Shown piece by piece: positions 1 to 8,145 of a stretch of 49,789 bases of DNA. Location of the stretch: positions 1 through 49,789 of the forward strand of contig NZ_BDCE01000043.1 in assembly GCF_001613345.1 (NCBI RefSeq). Direction: 5' to 3'. The position numbers and the translations under genes were made by a program. The notes beneath the pieces were generated by a model. That model ran no database searches. It saw only the letters and a list, made by a program, of their open reading frames with translations, and was not told the origin of the DNA. Numbering within the stretch: the first letter of the stretch is position 1; each line of letters opens with the position of its first letter. Origin of the DNA: Nocardia uniformis NBRC 13702 (lineage in GTDB: Bacteria; Actinomycetota; Actinomycetes; Mycobacteriales; Mycobacteriaceae).

Positions 1-447
1 GCCGCCATTGACGAAATCGGCTGCCACGTCTTTCGGATTGCTGGAACCGGGGACCAGGCCACCGCCGCCGGTGCCGGAGAGCAGGAACCAGGCCCCGATA
101 CCCAGTATCGCCACCACCGCCACGCCGCCGAGGATGAGCGGCACCGCGTTGTTCCCGCGCTGCGGCGGCGGCTGCGGAAACTGACCGCCGTACTGCGGCG
201 GCATCGGCGGTTGCTGCCCGTAGCCGTGGGGTGCACCGAACTGTGGTTGTTGTTGCGGCGCAACACCGTACGGCTGCTGGAGCGCGCCGTGCGGTTGCTG
301 CGGTGGTGCGCCGTACGGTGGTTGTTGCGGTGGTGCGCCGAACTGTTGCTGCTGCTGCGGCGCGCCGTACGGTTGCCGCGCCCCGTGCTGTTGCGGCGGC
401 CAACCGCCGGGCTGGTGGGCGGGGTTCGAATGGCGCGGGTCGGTCAT
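1..447 (-). CDS. Pro/Gln-rich single-pass membrane protein, C-terminus outside window
   Basis: Reading leftward from an ATG at 447, the frame stays open for 149 codons to the window edge, so only the N-terminal part is visible. About 100 residues are very rich in Pro, Gln, Gly and Tyr, with recurring units such as QFGAPPQQPPYGAPPQQP. One hydrophobic segment follows (roughly residues 112-135, NAVPLILGGVAVVAILGIG), then a short Gly/Ser linker and the start of a probably extracytoplasmic domain (SNPKDVAADFVNGG). This is the usual layout of actinobacterial membrane proteins with a disordered cytoplasmic tail, one TM helix and an exported domain of the DUF4333 or lumazine-binding-like kind. The exported domain itself cannot be identified here. 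The function is unknown. Confidence 0.75.
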   Translation of the reverse strand, partial: MTDPRHSNPAHQPGGWPPQQHGARQPYGAPQQQQQFGAPPQQPPYGAPPQQPHGALQQPYGVAPQQQPQFGAPHGYGQQPPMPPQYGGQFPQPPPQRGNNAVPLILGGVAVVAILGIGAWFLLSGTGGGGLVPGSSNPKDVAADFVNGG

Positions 448-577
448 ACGCTCAGTTCACCATCGCCGCGCGTCGCTTCGGTACCGCGCGAACATGTTTT
501 TACATTCGCTTGAGATTTGCGTATAGCCGTTCATCGCAGTCCATGCCAGCATCGGACAGTGCGAATCCCTATGAGAA

Positions 578-1573
578 TCACCAGATCATCGGGGAGTCGC
601 GCAGTTCGGCGAGGGTCATACCGCGGCGGCGGCGCACCAGATTGCGGAGGGTGGCCGCATCGGTGTAACCGACCCGAGCGGCAATGGCATCGACGGTGAG
701 CGAGGTGGTGCGGAGCAGCTGTCCGGCGCGCTCCAGTCGAATGTCGTTGGCGAACTCCCGTGGAGTCATGCCGAGTTCGGCACGGGTGGCCCGTTGCAGG
801 CTGCGTTCGGTGGTCCCGAGAGCACGGGCGGCGGCCGAGATGGGCAGCGGCTCGGTCAGATTCGCGCGAATCCAGCGTTCGAAGGCAGCTACCAGGGAAT
901 CACCGCGCGCGACCACCTCGGGAACGGCGAACTCCGCCTGGGTTTTCCGGTTGCCGACCGCCAGATATCGGGCTACCAGTTCCGCCAGCGCGGGCGAGCT
1001 CGAGTGCACCAGCGACAGCGCCAGATCCATATGCGACAGCGACGCACCGGCAGTGGTGACGCGCCCGCCACGGCACAGCAGGCGGCTCTCGTCCAGGGCG
1101 ACCCGCGGATATCTACGGCGAAAGCTCGCCCCGAGCCACCAACTCGTCGTCGCCGGTTCGCCGTCGAGAACACCGGCCTCGGCCAGGAAGAAAGTACCGG
1201 TACAGGCCGCGGCGAGTCGAGCCCCCTCGCCGTGTGCGCGTCGAATGCGGTCGAGTACCGGACCGGCGCGCCGTGACGACACCAGTTCCACCAGTGGCTC
1301 GGCGCCGAGCACATTCACCGCCGGGACGATCATCAAATCGAATTCATCGCCCACCTCGGCCAGCGGCGTCGTCGCGAGCGCATGCCCGTTGCCGGAGCGA
1401 ACGCTGTCGCCGAATGCGACGGTCCGCACCCGCCACGGCGGGGGCGGCGTCGGCAACTGGTCACGCAGCGCACTCGCCATGGTGAATGTTTCGATCAACG
1501 CCGCATAACCGAAGTCGGCGACACCATCGACAACGAATACGGCGATCTCCATGTCGCGCATGCTACTGAACAT
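578..1573 (-). CDS. GlxA-type transcriptional regulator (DJ-1/PfpI domain plus AraC helix-turn-helix)
   Basis: The 331-residue protein has two parts. Residues about 8-185 form a DJ-1/PfpI (class I glutamine amidotransferase-like) fold, with the nucleophile-elbow-like AAACTGTFFLAEAG. Residues about 220-325 form an AraC-type DNA-binding domain with two helix-turn-helix motifs (ISAAARALGTTERSLQR and VDAIAARVGYTDAATLRNL). This is the standard GlxA/FtrA architecture and length. The regulated pathway is unknown, since no obvious metabolic partner adjoins it. It is transcribed away from the response regulator that starts at 1671, with a 97-bp shared promoter region. No clear ribosome binding site marks the start. 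Met5 or Met8 (MEIAVFVVDG) are alternatives. Confidence 0.9.
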   Translation of the reverse strand: MFSSMRDMEIAVFVVDGVADFGYAALIETFTMASALRDQLPTPPPPWRVRTVAFGDSVRSGNGHALATTPLAEVGDEFDLMIVPAVNVLGAEPLVELVSSRRAGPVLDRIRRAHGEGARLAAACTGTFFLAEAGVLDGEPATTSWWLGASFRRRYPRVALDESRLLCRGGRVTTAGASLSHMDLALSLVHSSSPALAELVARYLAVGNRKTQAEFAVPEVVARGDSLVAAFERWIRANLTEPLPISAAARALGTTERSLQRATRAELGMTPREFANDIRLERAGQLLRTTSLTVDAIAARVGYTDAATLRNLVRRRRGMTLAELRDSPMIW

Positions 1574-1670
1574 GTCGCGTACGGCACTCTCACAGGGAGG
1601 AAGGCCACCCTAATCTCTTGATCATGCCGGGCAGTACCATCGAGTCGAGCCGCGGTGTCGGGGAGGCGGA

Positions 1671-2375
1671 ATGGACACGATGACCGAGTGCCCGGCCACG
1701 GATTCGTGGCTGGACCAACGGGTGCGGTTGCTGATAGTCGAGGAGGACGACGAACTCGGCGAAACCCTGGCCGAGATCATGACGGGCCAGGGTTTCGATG
1801 CCGAACGCACCTGTCGCGGTGCGGATCTGCTACTGGGGCACCGCCGCTACGACGCGGTCATTCTCGGACTGCCGGATGGCGACGGCTTGCACACGCTGCG
1901 GCGGCTGCGGGAGGTGAGTTCGGTTCCGGTGCTGATCCTCAATGACCGCGACGACGAACGCACCATCGTGCGCGGACTGCGCAGCGGGGCCGACGACTGC
2001 CTGGCCAAACCCCCACGCATCGGCGAACTGGTCGCACGGCTCGAGCGGGTGCTGCGCCGCGCCACGTTCGAATCCACCAGCGGTCCAACCGTAGTCATCA
2101 CCGGCGATGTCCGCGTAGACCTCGCCGCGCGGGAGGTCGATGTCGCGGGCACCCCGGTTATACTCACCCAGAAGGAATTCGAACTGGTCGAAGCGCTGGT
2201 GGCGCGACCGGGGACCGCAGTGAGTCGTGAATTCCTGATGGACCGGGTGTGGGGCGATGCCTTCTGCGCGGTGTCACGCACGCTGGACGTCCACATCTCG
2301 ACCCTGCGCGCCAAACTCGGTACGCCGGGCCTGATTACGACGGTCCGGGGATTCGGTTACCGCTGGCGGTCGTAG
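1671..2375 (+). CDS. OmpR/PhoB-family response regulator with degenerate receiver domain
   Basis: The 234-residue protein has a receiver domain (about 18-132) and a C-terminal winged helix (about 140-232; TLDVHISTLRAKLG and TVRGFGYRW are typical). The acidic pocket (VEEDDE, residues 23-28) and the conserved Lys (CLAKPP) are present. The beta-3 strand reads YDAVILGLPDGDG where relatives have LDLGLPDGDG, so the phosphoacceptor Asp and the next residue appear to be deleted. The switch-region segment is also unusual (LILNDRDDE). GGAGG lies about 5 bases before the ATG. No histidine kinase is adjacent. I infer an orphan, probably phosphorylation-independent regulator. Confidence 0.88.
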   Translation: MDTMTECPATDSWLDQRVRLLIVEEDDELGETLAEIMTGQGFDAERTCRGADLLLGHRRYDAVILGLPDGDGLHTLRRLREVSSVPVLILNDRDDERTIVRGLRSGADDCLAKPPRIGELVARLERVLRRATFESTSGPTVVITGDVRVDLAAREVDVAGTPVILTQKEFELVEALVARPGTAVSREFLMDRVWGDAFCAVSRTLDVHISTLRAKLGTPGLITTVRGFGYRWRS

Positions 2376-2401
2376 CGCTGATCCGAGAGCGGACCGGGTG
2401 A

Positions 2402-3253
2402 TCAGGGCTTGGCTGCCTGCGCCGCGGTTTCGATCAGATCGGTGACGGCCTGCGGTTGCGACAGGGTGACCGCGTGGCTGGCGGACTGCTCGACAACCGT
2501 CGCCTCGGCGCGACCGGCCATCTCACGCTGCCCGGCGGCCGGGATCATCCGATCGTCGCGAGTGATCAGCGTCCAGCTGGGCAGCGTTCTCCACGCGGGG
2601 ACACCGGTGGGCTCGGCGAAGGCGGCGGCCGCGATCGGGCGCTGCCCGGCGGCCAGTGCGGTGGCCTCCTCGTGGGGCAGGTCCTGAGCGAAGTACTCGG
2701 GGAATTTATCTGTCGCCACCGTCAATTCGGGTGCGACGCCCGCTCCGTCCGGCAGTGGATATTCGCGCGGCACGCCGATCACGGTGGCCGGACCGCCGAA
2801 GCGGCCGTCGAGCCCCCCGAGCGTTTCGCCCTCATCGGGAGCGAATGCGGCGATGTAGACGAGACCGGCAGCCTTATCGGACCCTGTTGCCGCATTGGTG
2901 ATTACGGCACCGCCGTAGGAGTGCCCGACCATGATCGTCTTGCCGGGCATCCCATCCAGCACGCCCCGGATGTAGGCCGAGTCGTAAGCGAGGCCGCGCA
3001 GCGGCACCGCCGCGACGGTCACCTGATAACCGTCGCCCTGTAGGCGTTCGACGACCTTGCTCCAGCTCGAGCCGTCGGCGAACGCACCGTGCACCAGCAA
3101 TACCGACGGTTTGTCGCCGGACTGGTCGGCGGCGGAACCGGTATCGGCCTTCGCCGTACATCCGGTCATCGTCACACCCAGTGCCAAGGTCGCCACGGCA
3201 AGCAGGGTGACGCCCGCGGTGCGCGGCGTCCGACCGGTGTTCTTGTTGCTCAT
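2402..3253 (-). CDS. Alpha/beta hydrolase with lipoprotein-like signal (paralogue of 6960-7688)
   Basis: The 283-residue protein begins with a signal segment (GVTLLAVATLALGVTMTGC) that ends in a lipobox-like Cys near residue 32, so it is probably exported and lipid-anchored. The mature part is an alpha/beta hydrolase with an HGAFADGSSW oxyanion region, nucleophile motif GHSYGG and a C-terminal SASHAV with the likely catalytic His. The fold variant resembles the plant esterase/hydroxynitrile-lyase (MES-like) group. The substrate is unknown. It is clearly homologous along its length to the hydrolase at 6960-7688, which lacks a signal peptide. It is divergent from the SARP-type activator gene, and its promoter carries an element shared with the paralogue, so both are probable targets of that activator. 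Confidence 0.9.
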   Translation of the reverse strand: MSNKNTGRTPRTAGVTLLAVATLALGVTMTGCTAKADTGSAADQSGDKPSVLLVHGAFADGSSWSKVVERLQGDGYQVTVAAVPLRGLAYDSAYIRGVLDGMPGKTIMVGHSYGGAVITNAATGSDKAAGLVYIAAFAPDEGETLGGLDGRFGGPATVIGVPREYPLPDGAGVAPELTVATDKFPEYFAQDLPHEEATALAAGQRPIAAAAFAEPTGVPAWRTLPSWTLITRDDRMIPAAGQREMAGRAEATVVEQSASHAVTLSQPQAVTDLIETAAQAAKP

Positions 3254-3336
3254 TATTCCCTCGCCTCGAATCAGATGTGCGGGACCTGTTCGCTCCCGCC
3301 CTGATTCACACCCTGATCAGCACCGCTCAACATTCC

Positions 3337-3363
3337 CTGGACAGCGACCGAACACACAGCTCA
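3337..3363 (-). promoter_or_regulatory. Shared SARP-type operator candidate of the exported hydrolase
   Basis: This 27-bp stretch matches 7722-7748 at 23 of 27 positions (plus-strand core CTGGACA, ACCGAAC, CAGCTCA). Read on the minus strand it contains GAGCTG and GTTCGGT, and a -10-like GAATGT follows about 3 bases after it, then TTGAG. In the second promoter GATATT takes the same place. The nearby plus-strand heptamers CCCTGAT (3299, 3311) and CCCTGGA (3335) recur at 12/24-bp spacing. Binding by the SARP protein is inferred from position and sharing. Confidence 0.6.
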
Positions 3364-3644
3364 GCTCCGTGTTCGCACACTCGCTGGCGGCCACGATTGC
3401 AGCAATGACCCGCGGTCGGGCCCGGATAACCAGCACCGGATCCGATGCGACTTCCATCACTGCCCGGCGCGCCTCGCAGTTGCCCAAGGATTGCTATCTG
3501 CCCTGCTCGTAGGGCACAGGCATCGATTCTGGGCCGATCCGACGAGCCGTACCTGCGGCGAAGTTCCCCTATGTCCGAATTCGCGGGCATCGCACGGCTG
3601 TTTACGATTTCTTCCGGACCGTATCGAGAGGGTGTGAAGATCAA

Positions 3645-6600
3645 GTGGATCGTCCGGGCGCGATACAGGTGCTCCTGCTCAATGGCGTCGAAATACGCCG
3701 GGGCGGGCAGTCGCAGCCGCTCGGTCCCCCGCAACGCCGAGCGGTGCTGTGCGCACTGGCATTGCGACGCCGGCAATGGATCTCGGCATCCGGTCTGCTC
3801 GACAGCCTCTACGACGACGCTCCGCCGGCCAGTGGCACCGGCGTGATCCAGACCTACGTCGCCGCACTGCGCCGCATCCTCGAACCCGATCGCGCCCCGC
3901 GCAATCCCCCGACCGTACTGCTGTCCGGGCACGGCGGGTATCAGCTGCGGATCGACGACGAGCAGATCGATGTCGGCGTCTTCGACCGCCTCGTGGGCGA
4001 CGCCGCCCGCGCACGGCACGCCGCCGACCTGGAGAGCGCCGAGCGCTACTACACCCAGGCGTTGGCGCTGTGCTCCGGCGAACCCCTCGCCGGTGTCCCG
4101 GGACCGTTCGCCGAGGCCCAGCGCGCGGCCTTGACGGAGCGCCGGCTCGCGGTGCTGGAGGACAGCCTCGAAATCGCCGTACTGCGCGGCCGATCCGACG
4201 CGGCGATAGATCCGCTGCGCATGCTGACCGCACAGCATCCGCTGCGCGAACGGTCGCGTGCGGTCCTGATGCGGGCGCTGTCGGAGCGAGGCCGTCGGTC
4301 CGAGGCCCTGGACGTCTACCGCGATACCCGGCGCGTACTCGTCGACGAACTCGGGGTCGAACCCGGGGTGGAACTGCGACGGCTGCACGAGCGGATACTC
4401 ACCGGAGCCGAGCCCGAACACCCACCGCAGGTGGTCGCGGTGCGGGCTACCAACGATGCGGTGCCCGACGATGATTCGGCGCTACCGCTCGTCTTCGACC
4501 GCGAGCGCGAGCTGACCCGGGTCGCCGCCTGCGTACGCCGCGCGACCACCGGGGTGGGTGGTCTGGTGGTGATCACGGGCCGTCCGGGCCACGGTAAGAC
4601 CCAGTTGCTGAACGAGGTTGCGCGACAGCACCCTTCGGCAGTGCGGCTGGATCTGACCTCGACATCGGGCGACGACGATCTCGTGGGCCAACTCCTCGAG
4701 CGGCTCGGCGACCGTGACATCGGCGGCGAGGACCGGGCGCTGGCCGATCGGTTGCACGCGGCCATCGCCCGGAATTCGGCGGACCAGGCGCTGCTGATCC
4801 TGATCGACGATGGCACCCGGATGGACGATCGCTCGGCGCGAGCCCTGGCCGCGATCGCACCGCGACTGCGCGGGCTGCCCGCCCTGGTAATCCTCACCCT
4901 CGACGAAAGATCCTGGGAAAAACAGTCTTTGGACCTGCACGATCGCCTGGAGCCGCTGGCCGCGGCCGTACTGCGACCGGGCGGACTGACCGTCGCCGGA
5001 ATCGCCGGACTGTACCGGCGGCGAATCGGCACGACTCCCCCACCCGAACTGGCCGCCGAGATCCACCGTGCCGCAGGAGAAATCCCGCTGGTCGCCGGTG
5101 CGCTGATCACCGACCTGGCCACCGCTCATATCGAGAACCGGGTTCCGGATCGGCTGCCGGAGGGGTGCTACTCCCGCTCGATCCAACGCCAGCTGAGCCG
5201 GTACTCACCCGAGGGTGTGCGCACCTTGCGCGCCCTCGCGGTCCTGCAAGAATTCCGGCCGACGGTGGAGATCCTCGCGGCAGCGTGCGATGAACCTGTC
5301 GAAACCATGCGGCACCGCTGCGAATTGCTCGCCGCGATCGGCCTGCTGGCCGTGGCCGATCCGCCGGAGTTCCGACACCCTTTGATCGCCAATACGATTC
5401 GCTGGTTGTGCCCCGCCGAGGATGCGAACGCCTTCCGGACGGCCGCGGCGGCGCGGGCCCGGGTGGCGGGATATCCGGTGCGGCAGGTGGCCGCCTATCT
5501 GCGCGATCTGACCGGCGTCCGCTATGCGCGGTGGACGGTCGTCCTGATCGACGCGGCCGAAGAATGCCTGGACCGCAATATGATTCCCGAGGCCACGCAC
5601 TGGCTCGAGACGGCGCTGCGTATCTGCGCACCGGAGATTCGCGACGACCTGCTGGTTCGCCTCGGACAGTTGGAGCTGTGGACCAACCCGGCCGCCGCCC
5701 GCGCGCATCTGGAGGAAGCGCTGGACAGTCAGCGCGCCAGGGCGACCGCACCGACCGCGCTGATTCCCCTGGCATGGGCAATGGCATCACGACGTGACGC
5801 CGCGGCGGCAATGACATTGCTGACGAACGTGATCGCGGAGACGGCGGAGCGTGATCGGGTGGCCGCCGATACCCTGCGCGCGTCCGCGTGGATGGTCGCC
5901 GCATTGGCTCCGTCGACGTGGCGTGACTATTTCGCCGGTCTACGTTCCGGAGACCCCACCGACCGAATCACTGCCGCCGTGCTCACCTGGGATGATGCCT
6001 TCAGCACCCGGATCGGCGCGCGTACCGCGCTCGACCGGCTGTCCCCGCAGCGCCTCGAGCACGACAGCGCAACGCTATCCGGTCCACTACTCGGTCTGCT
6101 CGCACATCTGGCCATGTGGTCCGGCGACCTCACCACCGCACTGCATCTCACCGAACAGCGCGACGACCAGCATTTCGGCACGATCGACACCTACCGGGTA
6201 ATCGTGCGCTCCGAGGTCCTCATCCGGGCCGGCGCGTACGAGCGGGTGCTGCGCGAGGTCGGACCCGTGATCGGCGCGATCGACGACGAACTCGTCGCGC
6301 CGCCGACCACGTTGGTGGCCCAGTACGCAAACGCCCTGATCGAACTCGGCCGCGTCGAGGAGGCCGCGCGGTGGCTCGACCGCCGCGCCGCCCGTGCCAA
6401 CCCCGAGACCTGGGAATTGACGGTGGTCACCCACGTCCGGGCCAGGGTGTGCGCCGCGCGCGGGGCCGCCCGGGAGGCGGTCGCGCACTTCCTCGATTGT
6501 GGGCGCCGCACCGCGGCGGCGGGAATCAGCAATCCCGCCCACATCCCGTGGCGCAGTTCGGCGGCACTGGAACTGGTGGGCTCGGGTGAGCGAGATCGAG

Positions 6601-6932
6601 CGCTGGAGCTGGCCACCGCCGAATTCGCTCTCGCGCAACGCTGGAATACCCCGAGCACGGTCGGAAGGGCAATGCGCGCCATGGCATTGGCCGCACCGGA
6701 CGCCACCGATGTGCGGCTGCTCGAGCGGGCCGTCGACCTGCTCCGCACCGCGGAGTCCCCGGTCGAACTCATTCCGGCGCTATTGGATCTGGCGCAGGTC
6801 TGCGAGGAGCCAGAGCGGGCCCGGAACCTGCTGTGGGAGGCGCGCGTTCTCGCCGAATCCCTCGGAGCCGCACGGTATCTCGACTCGATCGCTACTCTCC
6901 TGACCGGGCTCCCCCGTTGCCCGGCCCGATAG
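3645..6932 (+). CDS. Large SARP/AfsR-type transcriptional activator with BTAD, NTPase and TPR-like regions
   Basis: The 1095-residue protein starts at a GTG with GAGAGG about 12 bases upstream. Residues about 1-95 form an OmpR-type winged helix, and about 100-250 a bacterial transcriptional activation domain (AALRRILEPDR, VLVDELGVEPGVELRRLHERIL). A P-loop NTPase follows, with Walker A GRPGHGKTQLL near residue 312 and a likely Walker B LLILIDD. The C-terminal half is helical and Ala/Arg-rich, consistent with TPR repeats. This is AfsR-like architecture. SARPs bind short direct repeats and recruit RNA polymerase, usually at secondary-metabolite genes. Here both neighbouring hydrolase promoters share an element, so they are the likely targets. 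No biosynthetic genes adjoin it. Confidence 0.92.
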   Translation: MDRPGAIQVLLLNGVEIRRGGQSQPLGPPQRRAVLCALALRRRQWISASGLLDSLYDDAPPASGTGVIQTYVAALRRILEPDRAPRNPPTVLLSGHGGYQLRIDDEQIDVGVFDRLVGDAARARHAADLESAERYYTQALALCSGEPLAGVPGPFAEAQRAALTERRLAVLEDSLEIAVLRGRSDAAIDPLRMLTAQHPLRERSRAVLMRALSERGRRSEALDVYRDTRRVLVDELGVEPGVELRRLHERILTGAEPEHPPQVVAVRATNDAVPDDDSALPLVFDRERELTRVAACVRRATTGVGGLVVITGRPGHGKTQLLNEVARQHPSAVRLDLTSTSGDDDLVGQLLERLGDRDIGGEDRALADRLHAAIARNSADQALLILIDDGTRMDDRSARALAAIAPRLRGLPALVILTLDERSWEKQSLDLHDRLEPLAAAVLRPGGLTVAGIAGLYRRRIGTTPPPELAAEIHRAAGEIPLVAGALITDLATAHIENRVPDRLPEGCYSRSIQRQLSRYSPEGVRTLRALAVLQEFRPTVEILAAACDEPVETMRHRCELLAAIGLLAVADPPEFRHPLIANTIRWLCPAEDANAFRTAAAARARVAGYPVRQVAAYLRDLTGVRYARWTVVLIDAAEECLDRNMIPEATHWLETALRICAPEIRDDLLVRLGQLELWTNPAAARAHLEEALDSQRARATAPTALIPLAWAMASRRDAAAAMTLLTNVIAETAERDRVAADTLRASAWMVAALAPSTWRDYFAGLRSGDPTDRITAAVLTWDDAFSTRIGARTALDRLSPQRLEHDSATLSGPLLGLLAHLAMWSGDLTTALHLTEQRDDQHFGTIDTYRVIVRSEVLIRAGAYERVLREVGPVIGAIDDELVAPPTTLVAQYANALIELGRVEEAARWLDRRAARANPETWELTVVTHVRARVCAARGAAREAVAHFLDCGRRTAAAGISNPAHIPWRSSAALELVGSGERDRALELATAEFALAQRWNTPSTVGRAMRAMALAAPDATDVRLLERAVDLLRTAESPVELIPALLDLAQVCEEPERARNLLWEARVLAESLGAARYLDSIATLLTGLPRCPAR

Positions 6933-6959
6933 CGGCCGGACAGCGGGGGTCGGGGTCGG

Positions 6960-7688
6960 TCAGCGGTTGCGCGCGGCCTTCGCGATGAGATCGGCGATCT
7001 CGGCGGGCTTGCTGACCATGGAAGCGTGCCCGGTCGCCAGCGTGATGATGCGCTCCTCGTCGGTGATCTGAGCGGCCATCTGCCGTTCCAGATCGGGATG
7101 GATCATGGCGTCATTGCCCGACACCTGATACCACGTGTTGGCGCGCTGGGACTCCCACGCCGGCACCCGGGTTCCGGCTCCGGCCAGTGCCAGCACCGAG
7201 GTCGGCTTCTGAACCGCGGCCAGCACGGTCGCCTCCTCCGTCGTGAGATCGGCGCAGAAGTCTTGGTGGAATCGGGACCGGTCGATGAGGAAATCGGGGG
7301 CCTCGGGTGTGCCGATATTGATCAGATCGGCACCGCTGGGCAGCTCGACGCCGAACTCCTGGTTGATCTGGAAGGCGGACTGTCCCGCCTTGGGCGCGTA
7401 CGCGGCCACGTAGACGAGCCCGGCCACCCGCGGCCGGTCGACAGCGGCCTGGCTGATCACCGCACCACCGTAGGAATGGCCGACCAGAATCGTAGGCCCG
7501 TCGAGCAATTCGAGATCGCGCACCACGGTCGCCACATCGTCGTCGAAGCCGCGCAGGGCCAACTGGCTGGCCACTACGCTCGCGAACCCGTCGGCCCGCA
7601 GGATCTCGATCACCTTGCTCCAGCTCGAGCCATCGGCCCAAGCGCCGTGGACGAGCAGAATATTCGGTAGTTCATGAGTGTTGGTCAT
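6960..7688 (-). CDS. Cytoplasmic alpha/beta hydrolase (paralogue of 2402-3253)
   Basis: From the ATG at 7688 the protein has 242 residues: HGAWADGSSW, nucleophile motif GHSYGG, VAGLVYVAAYAP, and C-terminal ATGHASM carrying the likely catalytic His. It aligns along its length with the lipoprotein-like hydrolase at 2402-3253 but has no signal peptide, so one paralogue should act inside the cell and the other outside. A GTG at 7733 would add 15 residues, but it lies inside the 27-bp promoter element shared by the two genes, which favours 7688. It converges with the SARP gene, whose stop is 27 bases away. Family members act on esters and small lactones. The true substrate is unknown. Confidence 0.9.
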   Translation of the reverse strand: MTNTHELPNILLVHGAWADGSSWSKVIEILRADGFASVVASQLALRGFDDDVATVVRDLELLDGPTILVGHSYGGAVISQAAVDRPRVAGLVYVAAYAPKAGQSAFQINQEFGVELPSGADLINIGTPEAPDFLIDRSRFHQDFCADLTTEEATVLAAVQKPTSVLALAGAGTRVPAWESQRANTWYQVSGNDAMIHPDLERQMAAQITDEERIITLATGHASMVSKPAEIADLIAKAARNR

Positions 7689-7721
7689 GCACCGACCATC
7701 CGGCCCACGACTCAATATCGG

Positions 7722-7748
7722 CTGGACATCCACCGAACGCCCAGCTCA
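7722..7748 (-). promoter_or_regulatory. Shared SARP-type operator candidate of the cytoplasmic hydrolase
   Basis: This element matches 3337-3363 at 23 of 27 bases. On the minus strand it ends TGTCCAG, and 3 bases later comes a good -10-like GATATT. The start codon lies about 34 bases downstream of the element. The similarity also extends weakly into the -10 region. The two promoters flank the same activator gene. Confidence 0.6.
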
Positions 7749-7940
7749 CCTTGTACGTGGGTAGCGGTGCCACGGTCAGCAAAAGAAACTGGTCGGTACT
7801 CTGCGCGCCGATCGAGACCGAACCGCATGTTTGAAAATTCGCCCGGCTGTCAACCCTCCAATACATCAGCAAATCTTCAGCTAATATCCGAGCGCGAAGA
7901 CCTCACACCACTCAACTGCGGCACGCTAAGGGGAACGATC

Positions 7941-8132
7941 GTGTCCGAGCCGGACGGTAGACCCCAGGACAAGGCGACCGTGAGCGCAGCACCGCTCTCA
8001 CGGCGTCACCTGCTGGGCTTGGGAGCGGCCGCACTGTGCGGCGCCGGGGTGGCCGCGGGATTCCGCGCCACCGACGACGAACGTCGTAAACCGCCGTCGT
8101 CGGTGGAAACGCAGTGCCGCGCAACGCAATGA
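7941..8132 (+). CDS. 63-residue Tat-signal-like mini-protein
   Basis: A GTG at 7941 is preceded by AAGGGGA at 7928-7934. The predicted 63 residues contain a twin-arginine motif and hydrophobic stretch (SRRHLLGLGAAALCGAGVAAG), then only about 22 hydrophilic residues ending ETQCRATQ. Nothing beyond the signal and a short tail is present. It could be a very small exported peptide or the preserved 5' end of a lost Tat-exported enzyme. The next gene (helR) runs the opposite way and ends 13 bases downstream, so there is no room for the missing part. Confidence 0.5.
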   Translation: MSEPDGRPQDKATVSAAPLSRRHLLGLGAAALCGAGVAAGFRATDDERRKPPSSVETQCRATQ

Positions 8133-8145
8133 TCCGACCGGGTGG

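Noticed and set aside
3327..4421. A 364-codon minus-strand frame opposite the SARP gene
   Set aside because: The opposite strand encodes the winged-helix and BTAD part of the activator. The frame would also block the hydrolase promoter.
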